64,000 bases of DNA from NCBI RefSeq assembly GCF_001190925.1, contig NZ_CP011072.1:1674001-1738000 (forward strand). The letters run 5' to 3'. Below, in pieces: positions 8,247 through 16,665 of this stretch; the stretch's first letter is position 1; every line of letters starts with the position of its first letter. The notes under the pieces were generated by a model. The model was given only the letters and a program-made list of their open reading frames with translations, did no database searches and was not told the DNA's origin. Source of the DNA: Azoarcus sp. CIB (GTDB lineage Bacteria > Pseudomonadota > Gammaproteobacteria > Burkholderiales > Rhodocyclaceae). The position numbers and the translations under genes are program-made.

Positions 8247-9455
8247 ATGAACGAAATGCAGCGGATCATCCAGGCCGTCGCGCGCCTGCGCGGGCGTGGC
8301 GAGATGGCGGCGCTGGCCACAGTGGTGGCGGTCGAAGGATCGACCTACCGACGCCCCGGCGCGCGTATGCTCGTGAGCGCGGACGGCGAGGCCGAAGGCG
8401 CGATCAGCGGCGGCTGTCTCGAACGCGACGTCTTCCGCCAGGCCGCCCGTGTGCTGCACAGCGGCCAGCCTGCAGTCACCGCGTACGACTCTACCGGCGA
8501 GGATCTCGATGAAGGATACTCGCTCGGCTGCAACGGCCTCGTGGTCGTGCTCGTCGAGCCCCTGGCGCCGGACGGACCTGCTGCGGCGCTCGACTTCATC
8601 GCGGACTGCGTGCGACGTCGCCGTCAGGGCGTGGTCGCCACGGTTTTCGCGGTGCGGGGCGCGGTTCGGACGCGCATCGGTGCGCGGCTGACCCTTGCCG
8701 ACGATGGATCGAGCTGCGCGACGGGGATCGATGATGACTCGACGCGTGAGCTGCTGTGCGCCGAGGCCTCCAAGGCCCTGCACACGGGACGTTCTTCGCG
8801 CACCCGGGTCAGTACGCCAGCAGGAGAGTTCGAAGCCTTCGTCGAGGTGGTCGCGCCGCCGACGGCGCTGAAAATCTTCGGGGCCGGCCACGACGCCGTG
8901 CCGCTTGCGCAGTTCGCGCAGGCGCTCGGCTGGCACGTGAGCGTCGTGTCGCGCAATGCGGGTCATGGCATCCACGCCCGCTTCGCCACAGCCGACCGCG
9001 TGCTCGTCGCGGATGCCGACGAGGCACTCGACGGGCTGGAGGACGAGGGCGGTGCGATCGCCGTGGTGATGACGCACAACTACTTCGAGGACCTGCGCGT
9101 GCTGCGCGCGCTGATCGCGCGTCGGCCGCGTTATGTCGCGCTGCTCGGCCCGAAACGACGCACCGCGCGCCTTCTCGCGGCTTTGGCGGACGAGGGCCTG
9201 ATGCCGCGCGGCAAGCCGGCGCCATGGCTGCACGGGCCGGCGGGGCTGGACATCGGGGCGGACACGCCGGAGGAGATCGCACTGGCGATCGTCGCGGAGA
9301 TCCGGGCCGTTGTCACGGAGCGGAAAGGGGGCTTTGCGCGGGAGCGGAGCGGGCCAATGCACCCGCGGAGCGAGGCGCTTGAAGGGGCGCGTGAAACGGT
9401 GCTTGCTGTCGGCGTGCCGCGCGGCGAAGTCGTGTGCGGGATTATCGCCGACTAG
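8247..9455 (+). CDS. XdhC/CoxF-family molybdenum hydroxylase maturation protein
   Basis: A 402-residue protein. The N-terminal region (residues about 15-90) carries the XdhC_CoxI signature: ATVVAVEGSTYRRPGARMLV, AISGGCLE and the later GYSLGCNG. The C-terminal part has a Rossmann-type fold with KIFGAGHDAVPLAQFAQALG and the YVALLGPKRR segment. XdhC proteins bind molybdenum cofactor and pass the sulfurated form to xanthine-dehydrogenase-type enzymes. The only such enzyme here is the three-subunit hydroxylase at 56.2-60.1 kb, so this is probably its maturation factor although the genes are 47 kb apart. The ATG at 8247 follows GGAGAGGGAGG. It is followed by a low-complexity tail and a palindromic repeat. 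Confidence 0.85.
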   Translation: MNEMQRIIQAVARLRGRGEMAALATVVAVEGSTYRRPGARMLVSADGEAEGAISGGCLERDVFRQAARVLHSGQPAVTAYDSTGEDLDEGYSLGCNGLVVVLVEPLAPDGPAAALDFIADCVRRRRQGVVATVFAVRGAVRTRIGARLTLADDGSSCATGIDDDSTRELLCAEASKALHTGRSSRTRVSTPAGEFEAFVEVVAPPTALKIFGAGHDAVPLAQFAQALGWHVSVVSRNAGHGIHARFATADRVLVADADEALDGLEDEGGAIAVVMTHNYFEDLRVLRALIARRPRYVALLGPKRRTARLLAALADEGLMPRGKPAPWLHGPAGLDIGADTPEEIALAIVAEIRAVVTERKGGFARERSGPMHPRSEALEGARETVLAVGVPRGEVVCGIIAD

Positions 9456-9558
9456 CTCGGGACGGAGCAGCCGAGACACGTTCGGGCGGGAAGGGGCGGT
9501 CACATGAATGCGCTTGTCGTCGGATCGCGTGTGAAATTGTTTGCGGGGGCACGGATTC

Positions 9559-9656
9559 GTAGGGTGGGAGAAGCGCAGCGCATCCCACCACGCAACGGTC
9601 GAGCGGATTCCGGCGCCTGGATTGGCGGGATGCGCTGCGCTCCTCCCGCCCTACGC
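9559..9656. repeat. Intergenic palindromic repeat, family B copy 1
   Basis: GTAGGGTGGGAGAAGCGCAG on the left is nearly complementary to CTGCGCTCCTCCCGCCCTAC on the right, around a loop with a second small inverted pair (GCATCCCACC / GGCGGGATGC). Related copies at 24757 and 47843 use GTAGGGCGGAAAAG arms. It lies between the convergent xdhC-like and coxG-like genes and could fold at the end of both transcripts. Confidence 0.75.
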
Positions 9657-9700
9657 GGGCTCGTCCGATTGCCTTGGGGGCGGTCGCCCCCGTGCAGGAC

Positions 9701-10342
9701 TCAGGCCCGACCGAACACGCGCCGGAACAGCGCGGCGATGCGGTCGAGGAAGACCTTGAACACTACGCCGACGACGTTGATCGAATCTTCCTTGCGCGGA
9801 ATGGCACGCGGAGGCGATTCGGGCGCGGTGGGTGCAGCGTTACCGCCTTCTGCCGCGGTGGAGGGAGCCGTGGAGGCTTCGTCGCGCGGGACTTCGAGCA
9901 GTGCGCGCACGTTGTTTACGTACTTCTTGATGATCTGTGCCGACACACCTTCGATCATGCCCCGCCCGACCTGGAGGATGCGCCCGGTGAGGTCGATGCT
10001 CGACTCGCAGCTCACTTCGGTGCTCCGGCCGTCGGGTGAAGGGGTGAGGCGGGTGACGATCGTTCCGCTGACGGTGCCGCCGCCGCGCTCGTTGCCTGAC
10101 GCGAGCAGCTTGACGATGTGCTGGGCGAGGTCCTTCTCGACGTAGGTGATCGTGCCCTGATACTGCGCCGTCACCGCGCCGATCTTGAGCTTCACCGCGC
10201 CGATGAAGCTGTCGGCATTCACGATTTCCGTCAGCGAGGCGCCCGGCATGCAGGCGACGACGTTCTGCGGGTCGAGCAGGAACTGCCAGACCGCGTCGAC
10301 CGGCGCGGCGACCTCGAATTTCTCCTGGATTTGCAGGGCCAT
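9701..10342 (-). CDS. CoxG-family (SRPBCC) protein
   Basis: A 213-residue protein. Residues 1-150 form a START/SRPBCC-like domain beginning KFEVAAPVDAVWQFLLDPQNVV and containing CMPGASL, the signature of carbon-monoxide-dehydrogenase subunit G. After a low-complexity linker rich in Ala, Pro and Ser, the last 30 residues (VVGVVFKVFLDRIAALFRRV) form a hydrophobic/basic helix that probably anchors it to the membrane. CoxG in Oligotropha recruits CO dehydrogenase to the membrane. The gene is 41 bp downstream of fbiC, in the F420 operon, although its natural partner would be the molybdenum hydroxylase at 56-60 kb. ATG at 10342 has AAGGA upstream. Confidence 0.85.
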   Translation of the reverse strand: MALQIQEKFEVAAPVDAVWQFLLDPQNVVACMPGASLTEIVNADSFIGAVKLKIGAVTAQYQGTITYVEKDLAQHIVKLLASGNERGGGTVSGTIVTRLTPSPDGRSTEVSCESSIDLTGRILQVGRGMIEGVSAQIIKKYVNNVRALLEVPRDEASTAPSTAAEGGNAAPTAPESPPRAIPRKEDSINVVGVVFKVFLDRIAALFRRVFGRA

Positions 10343-10383
10343 GTCCGTTCCTTGGTAGTGGTTGTCTTGGTTCTTGCGGGGCT

Positions 10384-12780
10384 TTAGCCGAGGCAGGCCG
10401 CGATTTCGTTGCCTTCGGCGTGCACGGCGTTCTCGCGCACGGCGGCGCGGCCATAAACCGTGTTGCGACGCCAGAGGGGGCGGCCGATGGCGGTTGCGAT
10501 GCGGTTCATGCCGGTGCCGTCCATTTCCTGGCCGTTCAGGCCACCGGCGGCGCGGGTGATCGATTCGTACATCAGTGTTCCGCCCAGATCGTTGGCGCCG
10601 GCTTGCAGGCACCGTGCCGCGCCGGTCGGCCCCATCTTGACCCACGAGGTCTGGATGTTCGGGATCAGCGGGTGCAACGCGAGGCGTGCAACCGCGTGCA
10701 TCAGCACGGCCTCGCGCGCGGTGGGGCCGGATCGGCTGCGGCCCTTGTGCCACAGCGGCGATTCCATATGCACGAAGGGCAGAGGCACGAATTCGGTGAT
10801 GCCGCCCGTGTCTCGCTGAAGTTGGCGCAGCTTGAGGAGATGGCGGGCCCAGTGGCGCGGAGTGTCGACGTGGCCGAACATGATTGTCGAGGTCGTGGGC
10901 ACCCCGACCTCGTGGGCCGCCCGCACGATGGCCAGCCATTCGTCCGTGCCGAGCTTGTCCGGGCACAGCTTTGCGCGCACCTCGTCGTCGAGCACTTCCG
11001 CGGCGGTGCCGGGCAGGCTGCCCAGCCCGGCGTCGCGCAACCGGCGCAGGAACGCGGCTGGTGACAGCCCAAGCGTGGCCGCGCCGTGGCGGATCTCGAG
11101 CGGCGAGAAGGCGTGAATGTGCATGTCCGGCACGGCGTCGCGTACGGCCGCGACGATGTCGAGGTAGGACTGACCCGTGTAGGCGGGGTGGATGCCCCCT
11201 TGCAGGCAGACCTCGGTGGCGCCTCGGCGGTGTGCCTCCAGGGCGCGCTGTCCGACCTCGTCGGCGCTCAGCACGTAGGCGGGGCCGCGCAGCGTCTCGG
11301 CGCTACGCCCCTTCGCAAAGGCGCAGAAGCCGCAGCGGTGTTTGCAGATGTTCGTGTAGTTGATGTTGCAGTTCGCGACGAAGGACACGCCTTCCCCAAC
11401 GGTGGCCGCGCGCAGGCGATCGGCTGCCTCGACGACGGCCGTGTAGTCGGCGCCGCGCGCTTCGAAGAGGGCGGCGATCGCATCCTCGGTGAGTTCGCGG
11501 CCGGCGCTGGCTTCGTCGATCAGCCGGAGGACAGTGCTCGACGGCGCACGCGCGTTGCTTCGGGCGCCGCCGCCGACGGATGGCGGGAGCGGCGCACCGC
11601 TGCCGGCGTGCCAGGCGTCGTCACGCGCGAAGCCCGATGCGTCGGTGCGGTGCAGGATGGCGCGCGAGATCTCGGGAGCGGTCCAGCGGGCCGCGTCGCG
11701 GGCGTAGGCGGGGACCAGCGCGAGGCGCTCGACGAGCTCCCGCCCGGCCGCCTCGGTTTCCTGCCGCAGCGTGGCAATGTGCGGCCACGCGGCCTCCGGG
11801 TTCACATGGTCGGGCGTGACCGGCGAGATGCCGCCCCAATCGTTGATGCCGGCGCGGATCAGCGGCGCGAGTTCGCCTGGGCGCAGGTTCGGCGGCGCCT
11901 GGATCGACATCGCGGGGCCGAAGATCAGGCGCGCCATCGCGATCGTCCACTGGTGTTCGACCAGGTCCGGCTCGGGCGCGTGCGCCATCGCGGTGCGCGG
12001 TTTGGCGCGGAAGTTCTGGACGATGATCTCCTGAATGTGGCCGTGCCGGTCATTCAGCGCGCGCAGGGCGATGAGGGCCTCGATCCGTTCGAAGCGCGTC
12101 TCGCCGATGCCGACGAGAATGCCGCTCGTCATCGCGATCGCCTGCTCGCCAGCGGCGTGCAGGGTCGCGAGGCGTGCGTCGGGATGCTTGTCGGGGCATT
12201 GCCAGTGCGGGCCACCGCGCTCGGTGAGGCGGGTGGCGGTCGACTCCAGCATCAGGCCCATCGATGCGGCGTGCGGCCGCAACCGGCCGAGCTCCTCTGC
12301 CGAGAGCGTTCCCGGATTGAGATGCGGCAGCAGTCCCGTCTCGTCGAAGATGCGGCGCGCCATCGCGGCGACGTAGTCCACCGTGCTGTCGAAGCCCAGC
12401 GCGGCGAGCGCGTCGCGCGCGGCGGGGTGGCGCAGCTCGGGGCGTTCGCCGAGCGTCAGCAGGGCCTCGCGGCAGCCGGCTGCGGCCCCGGCGCGGGCAA
12501 TCGCGAGCACCTCGTCCGGACTGAGATAGGCCGGTGTTCCTGTGCGCGGACTCTCCGCAAAGGTGCAGTAGCCGCAGCGGTTGCGGCACAGATGCGTGAG
12601 CGGGATGAAGACCTTGCGCGACCAGCCGACCGCGGTGCCGTGGCCCGCGAGGGTCAGTGCTTCCGCCGTCGCGAGGATCGGTTGGAGTTCGGCCGCGGCA
12701 GCGAGAATCGCCGCGCCTGTGGCGTCTAGCCTCAGTCCCGCGCGTACGTCGGCAAGGATTCGCTGTGCACTGTCGGCCAT
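10384..12780 (-). CDS. fbiC: FbiC: 7,8-didemethyl-8-hydroxy-5-deazariboflavin (Fo) synthase, CofG-CofH fusion
   Basis: A 798-residue fusion of two radical-SAM modules. The N-terminal CofG-like half has its CX3CX2C cluster motif at C65, C69 and C72 (HLCRNRCGYCTFAES); the C-terminal CofH-like half has a second at C479, C483 and C486 (NICKHRCGFCAF). Together they join a tyrosine-derived radical to the ribityl-aminouracil precursor to make Fo, the chromophore of coenzyme F420. The fused form and length match actinobacterial FbiC. The ATG at 12780 lies inside the 3' end of cofC (49-bp overlap); a GTG 13 codons earlier is the alternative. No ribosome-binding site is evident, which fits translational coupling. 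Its presence in a proteobacterial locus is uncommon. Confidence 0.95.
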   Translation of the reverse strand: MADSAQRILADVRAGLRLDATGAAILAAAAELQPILATAEALTLAGHGTAVGWSRKVFIPLTHLCRNRCGYCTFAESPRTGTPAYLSPDEVLAIARAGAAAGCREALLTLGERPELRHPAARDALAALGFDSTVDYVAAMARRIFDETGLLPHLNPGTLSAEELGRLRPHAASMGLMLESTATRLTERGGPHWQCPDKHPDARLATLHAAGEQAIAMTSGILVGIGETRFERIEALIALRALNDRHGHIQEIIVQNFRAKPRTAMAHAPEPDLVEHQWTIAMARLIFGPAMSIQAPPNLRPGELAPLIRAGINDWGGISPVTPDHVNPEAAWPHIATLRQETEAAGRELVERLALVPAYARDAARWTAPEISRAILHRTDASGFARDDAWHAGSGAPLPPSVGGGARSNARAPSSTVLRLIDEASAGRELTEDAIAALFEARGADYTAVVEAADRLRAATVGEGVSFVANCNINYTNICKHRCGFCAFAKGRSAETLRGPAYVLSADEVGQRALEAHRRGATEVCLQGGIHPAYTGQSYLDIVAAVRDAVPDMHIHAFSPLEIRHGAATLGLSPAAFLRRLRDAGLGSLPGTAAEVLDDEVRAKLCPDKLGTDEWLAIVRAAHEVGVPTTSTIMFGHVDTPRHWARHLLKLRQLQRDTGGITEFVPLPFVHMESPLWHKGRSRSGPTAREAVLMHAVARLALHPLIPNIQTSWVKMGPTGAARCLQAGANDLGGTLMYESITRAAGGLNGQEMDGTGMNRIATAIGRPLWRRNTVYGRAAVRENAVHAEGNEIAACLG

Positions 12781-13451
12781 GGCATGGGATTCCGGTGGGG
12801 GGTGGGGAAGTGGCGGCACGGTGGGTCGCGGCGAGCCGTCAGAGGGTGGCAGTGTGATTGGCTGAGTGATTGGCCGAGAGGACGCGCGAAGCGCGCGAGA
12901 TCGGCCGGCAGATCGACATCGAAGGCCAGTCCCGGCCGTTCGACGATAGCCGGCACCAGTCCGCAGCGCAGCGCCTCGGTGACGTGAATGGGGAAACTCT
13001 GCGTGCCGAACTGAAAGCGAAAATCGCTGCCGGCCTCGAGGTAGACCGCGTTGGTGCCGACGCGGGCCCGGTCGGGTGCGAGCGCGAGGCCGGATTGGCG
13101 ACCGCGCAGCACGAGTTCGTCGATGTCCTCGGGACGCGCGAGCGGCAGGTCTCCGTGCATCACGACGAGTTCGCTCGCGCCCCGGTCGGCGAGGGCGAGG
13201 GCGGCCTGCTGCACCGAGCCGTTAAGCCCGAGGCCGCAGTCGGGCAGGACCTCGACGGGGCGGGACGTGAGATTTGCGGCGGGGGTGACGATGGCGACCC
13301 GATCGATCAGTGACGAGCCGAGCAGCGCGTCGAGCACGCGATCGAGCATCGCGCGTATCAGGCGCTGACGCTCGCCCGGGCCGAGGACGCCGGCCAGCCG
13401 ACCCTTGCCCAGGGCGGGCAGCTTGATCGGGATCAGCGCCCAGCAGCTCAC
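12732..13451 (-). CDS. cofC: CofC/FbiD-type phospholactate (or phosphoenolpyruvate/phosphoglycerate) guanylyltransferase
   Basis: A 239-residue nucleotidyltransferase. The N-terminus ALIPIKLPALGKGRLAGVL carries the phosphate-contacting Lys/Arg motif of CofC, and HGDLPLARPEDID and FDVDLPADL contain the metal-binding acidic residues. In F420 synthesis this enzyme activates 2-phospholactate, phosphoenolpyruvate or (in Paraburkholderia) 3-phosphoglycerate with GTP to build the side chain; which is used here cannot be told. The start is GTG at 13451, 12 bp after the fno stop. The last 30 residues are His/Pro rich and overlap fbiC. The next enzymes of the pathway, CofD and CofE, are not in the window. 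Confidence 0.9.
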   Translation of the reverse strand: MSCWALIPIKLPALGKGRLAGVLGPGERQRLIRAMLDRVLDALLGSSLIDRVAIVTPAANLTSRPVEVLPDCGLGLNGSVQQAALALADRGASELVVMHGDLPLARPEDIDELVLRGRQSGLALAPDRARVGTNAVYLEAGSDFRFQFGTQSFPIHVTEALRCGLVPAIVERPGLAFDVDLPADLARFARPLGQSLSQSHCHPLTARRDPPCRHFPTPHRNPMPWPTVHSESLPTYARD

Positions 13452-13463
13452 GGTCGGCCCCGG

Positions 13464-14149
13464 TCAGTCGGCGTAGGCGGCGAGCGCGCCGGTGATGCGC
13501 ACGCCGGCCCCATCCACCGAATAGTTGCGGTTCATGAAGATGAGGATCGAGGTCAGGGCCTCGGCGGCTGCGGAGTTGTCCAGCGCCCCGGCATGGAGCC
13601 CGCGCAGGCCCGCGTCGTCCGCGAGCGCCGCGACCACGCCGCGCGCCGCCTTGTCGTCGCCGAAGACCAGCACACCAGCACGTCGCATTCGACCTCGACA
13701 TCGGTCGCGAGCTTGTGCGCAGCCACGTTGTGGAAGGCGGATACGACGCGCACGCCCTCGCCGAGCAGCGCCTGCGCGCGCAGCGCGGCGCAGCCTTCGG
13801 GCGGCAACTGGACCCGCATCACCTTGGGCGGCACGAGCGGCACCGTGGTATCGACGACGATCTTGCCGCCGACCGCAGGGCGGATCTCCTCGAGCACGGC
13901 AGCCTGCGAGGAGAAGGGAACCGTCACGACGACGATATCGGCCCGGCGTGCCGCGTCGAGGTTGGTGCCGGAGGCGATCTCGCGTCCCAGTTCGGCGCCC
14001 AGCACATCGGCTGCCGCACGGGCCTTGTCCGCGTCGCGCGACCCGATGACGACCTTGTGGCCGTGCTTCGCCCAGCGCCGTGCGAGCGCTGCGCCCAGGT
14101 GCCCGGTCCCGCCGACCACGCCGATGATTCGTTCCGTCCCGTTTGTCAT
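13464..14149 (-). pseudogene. fno: NADPH:F420 oxidoreductase, frameshifted by an 8-bp tandem duplication
   Basis: The N-terminal frame starts at ATG 14149 with IIGVVGGTGHLGAALARRWA, the dinucleotide fold of F420-dependent NADP reductase (NpdG/Fno), and continues through DIVVVTVPFSSQ and VSAFHNVAAHKL. At residue about 160 (VECDVLV) the frame is lost. The family's remaining C-terminus (VFGDDKAARGVVAAL through GALDNSAAAEALTSIL to a stop at 13464) is present in another frame. The cause is visible: ACCAGCAC is repeated exactly in tandem at 13666-13673 and 13674-13681, and deleting one copy restores one frame of about 225 residues. Fno would exchange hydride between NADPH and F420. The copy may be inactive, slippage-switchable, or a sequence error. 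Confidence 0.88.
13666..13681. repeat. 8-bp perfect tandem duplication inside fno
   Basis: ACCAGCAC occurs twice with no spacer. Removal of either copy changes the minus-strand reading D-V-L-V-C-W-S to D-V-L-V-F-G-D-D-K and joins the two halves of the reductase. Confidence 0.95.
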
Positions 14150-14277
14150 GTCTGGCCTCTTTTCGATGTGAGGCCAAAGCTATCAGCCGGGGGGGGCGGG
14201 CAGCATCGTTCTTTTGCACTATCGGTGGGGCAGGGGGCGATTCAAATCCGGTCAGGCGCCGCGGTATTCCGCCAATA

Positions 14278-14289
14278 GTCCCATTGGAT
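14278..14289 (+). promoter_or_regulatory. Shared palindromic operator-like motif, site 2
   Basis: AATAGTCCCATTGGATGATG in the plus direction: the core GTCCCATTGGAT has one mismatch from GTCC-N4-GGAC, and the flanking TAGTCC and GATG are conserved with sites 1 and 3. It lies 70 bp ahead of the acyl-CoA dehydrogenase operon and about 130 bp from the divergent fno start, so it could affect both directions. Confidence 0.5.
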
Positions 14290-14359
14290 GATGTGTCTCT
14301 CCGTGCCCGCCGGGAGAATCGCCCCATCAAGATCCACGAGGCGATTCACGGGAAAGCCA

Positions 14360-15475
14360 ATGGAAAATGCATTGCTGTTATCCGACGAGCAACTCGCGCT
14401 GCAGGACACGGCGGCCGCGTTCCTCGCCGAGTTCGCCAATGCCCGCAAGCCGCGGGACGAGGATGCATCCCTCTGGCGGCGCATCAGTGAGCTGGGGTGG
14501 CCGGCGGTGCAGGTGCCGGAGGACTTGGGCGGGCTGGCCATGGGGGCGGTGGAACTCGCCCTGCTGATGGAGGAGATGGGGCGCCGGTTGATCCGCTCGC
14601 CCTACTTCGCGAGCGTGGTGTTGGCGCAGACGGCTCTGCTCGAAGCGGGTAGTGCCGCAGCGCGCGAGCGTTTCCTGCCCGAACTCGCGAGCGGCGAGGT
14701 GAGCGCGACACTGATCCTCGCGCCCGGGCTCGTCTGGGCCCCGGACGCGATCGGCATCGAATGCCGCCGCGAGGGGGACGGATGGGTGATGAACGGCGAG
14801 GCCGCGCAGGTGCTCGACGACGGCAACGCCGCGATGGCCTTTGTCGCCGCGCGTACCGAGGATGGCATCGGCCTCTTCCATGTTTCGGCACACGCCGCCG
14901 GCGTCGAGCGCAGTCCGTTGGATGTCTGGGATCTGACCCGCCCGCAATGCGCGTGGCGCTTCCGGGAGGTGCGTCTCGCGGCCGATGCCCGCATCGACGC
15001 GCCCGGGAAGCTCGACGCGGGGCTTGCGCGCACGGTCTCGCTCGCCGCGCTGCAGCTTGCGGCCGAGCAGGTCGGCGGCGCGGCGGCCTGCCTCGACATG
15101 ACCGTGGCCTACACGAAGGAACGCGTCCAGTTCGGCCGTCCGGTCGCGAGTTTCCAGGCCGTCAAGCACCGTTGCGCGCAGATGATGGTGAAGCTCGAAA
15201 CCGCCCGCTCCGCCGTGCGTGGCGTCGCCGCAAGCGTCGCCCGCCTGCAGGACGCGGACGCGCTGGCCTGCGAGGTCGCTGTCGCGCGCGTGCTCGCGTC
15301 GGACGCCTATCGCTACTGCGCACAGGAGGCGGTGCAGCTGCACGGCGGCGTGGGATTCACATGGGAATACGACCCGCAACTGCACTTCAAGCGCGCGCAG
15401 TGGGGCAGCCAGTGGCTCGGTCCGGCCAGCCGCTGGCGCGAGCGCGTGGCCACCCAACTTCTGGATCTTGCCTGA
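14360..15475 (+). CDS. Acyl-CoA dehydrogenase (subunit 1 of a likely pair)
   Basis: A 371-residue flavin-dependent acyl-CoA dehydrogenase fold: an N-terminal helical domain (LSDEQLALQDTAAAFLAEF), a middle beta region and a C-terminal helical domain with QFGRPVASFQAVKHR and VQLHGGVGFTWEYDPQLHF. Enzymes of this family make an alpha,beta double bond in a CoA thioester and hand electrons to ETF. It lies 22 bp before a second acyl-CoA dehydrogenase of similar size; adjacent pairs of this kind form alpha2-beta2 heterotetramers in steroid side-chain degraders, so a heteromer is inferred. ATG at 14360 was chosen because homology begins at MENALLLSDEQ; the spacing from the motif at 14278 also fits. 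Confidence 0.9.
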   Translation: MENALLLSDEQLALQDTAAAFLAEFANARKPRDEDASLWRRISELGWPAVQVPEDLGGLAMGAVELALLMEEMGRRLIRSPYFASVVLAQTALLEAGSAAARERFLPELASGEVSATLILAPGLVWAPDAIGIECRREGDGWVMNGEAAQVLDDGNAAMAFVAARTEDGIGLFHVSAHAAGVERSPLDVWDLTRPQCAWRFREVRLAADARIDAPGKLDAGLARTVSLAALQLAAEQVGGAAACLDMTVAYTKERVQFGRPVASFQAVKHRCAQMMVKLETARSAVRGVAASVARLQDADALACEVAVARVLASDAYRYCAQEAVQLHGGVGFTWEYDPQLHFKRAQWGSQWLGPASRWRERVATQLLDLA

Positions 15476-15497
15476 CATGGATGCGACAAAGGATTCG

Positions 15498-16643
15498 ATG
15501 AACGAGACGGCCTTTCGCGCCGAAGTGGCCGCGTGGCTCGCGCGCGAGCTGAAGGGCGAATTCGCCTGCCTGCGCCACCGCGGCGGCCCCGGCGACGAAG
15601 AGGCCTTCCCGGCCTTGCGCAAGGACTGGGAACGCAAGCTCGCCGAAGGGGGCTGGGTTGGCGCGTCGTGGCCGCAGGAGCATGGGGGGCGCGGTTTGCC
15701 GCTGGAACTTCAGCTCGCCTTCCATGAGGAATACGTGCGCGCGGGCGGCCCCGGCCGCATGGGCCACATCGGCGAAACCCTGCTTGCCCCGACCCTGATC
15801 GAGCTCGGCACCCCCGAGCAGCAACGCCGCTTCCTGCCCGGCATCCGCGAGGGACGCGAATTCTGGTGCCAGGGCTATTCGGAGCCGGGCGCAGGTTCGG
15901 ACCTCGCGGCGATCACCACCCGCTGCTGGCAGGACGGCGACGTGTGGCGTGTACAGGGGCAGAAGGTGTGGACCTCGCTCGCGCATGAATCCGACTGGAT
16001 TTTCGTGATCGCGCGCAGCACGCCGGGTTCGGTGGGCCGCGAAGGACTCACCTTTCTTCTGATGCCGCTCGACCAGCCGGGCATCGAGATCCAGCCGATC
16101 CGCCAGATGACCGGCGAGGCGGAGTTCAACGCGGTGTTCTTCGACGGCGCCGCGACCGATGCGGGCTGCATCGTAGGCAAGCCCGGCGAGGGCTGGCGTG
16201 TCGCGATGGCCTTGCTCGGCTTCGAGCGCGGCGCCTCGACACTGGGCCAGCAGATGCACTTCGTGCATGAGATGCAGCTCGTCGTCGATGCCGCGATCGC
16301 CATAGGCACGGCCTTCGATCCTGCCATACGCGAACGCATCGCCGACGCGTGGATCGGCCTCCGCGCGCTGCGCCACAACGCCCTGCGCATGCTCGCGGGC
16401 AATGACGGCGGCGTCCGCCCGGAATCGCTGATGTACAAGTACGCGTGGTCGAACTGGCATCGCGATCTCGGCCAGCTGGCGATGGACGTGCTCGGCGCAG
16501 CCGGCGACGTGCGCTCCGACGACGACACCGTGCGTCGACTGCAGCAAGTGTTCTTCTTCTCCCGCGCCGACACGATCTACGCGGGCACCAACGAAATCCA
16601 GCTCAACATCATCGCCGAGCGCGCGCTGGCCATGCCGCGCTGA
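15498..16643 (+). CDS. Acyl-CoA dehydrogenase (subunit 2 of a likely pair)
   Basis: A 381-residue acyl-CoA dehydrogenase. It shows GGWVGASWPQEHGGRG, the flavin-contacting QGYSEPGAGSDLA region, KVWTSLAHESDW and the C-terminal IYAGTNEIQLNIIAERAL that closes the active site in family members. It follows the first dehydrogenase closely and precedes the LLM oxidoreductase by 22 bp. I start at ATG 15498 because AAAGGA lies just upstream; an in-frame ATG at 15477 directly after the preceding stop is the alternative and adds seven residues. The two dehydrogenases probably act together on the same CoA ester. Confidence 0.9.
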   Translation: MNETAFRAEVAAWLARELKGEFACLRHRGGPGDEEAFPALRKDWERKLAEGGWVGASWPQEHGGRGLPLELQLAFHEEYVRAGGPGRMGHIGETLLAPTLIELGTPEQQRRFLPGIREGREFWCQGYSEPGAGSDLAAITTRCWQDGDVWRVQGQKVWTSLAHESDWIFVIARSTPGSVGREGLTFLLMPLDQPGIEIQPIRQMTGEAEFNAVFFDGAATDAGCIVGKPGEGWRVAMALLGFERGASTLGQQMHFVHEMQLVVDAAIAIGTAFDPAIRERIADAWIGLRALRHNALRMLAGNDGGVRPESLMYKYAWSNWHRDLGQLAMDVLGAAGDVRSDDDTVRRLQQVFFFSRADTIYAGTNEIQLNIIAERALAMPR

Positions 16644-16665
16644 CGCGACCGGAAAGGGAGTTCCC

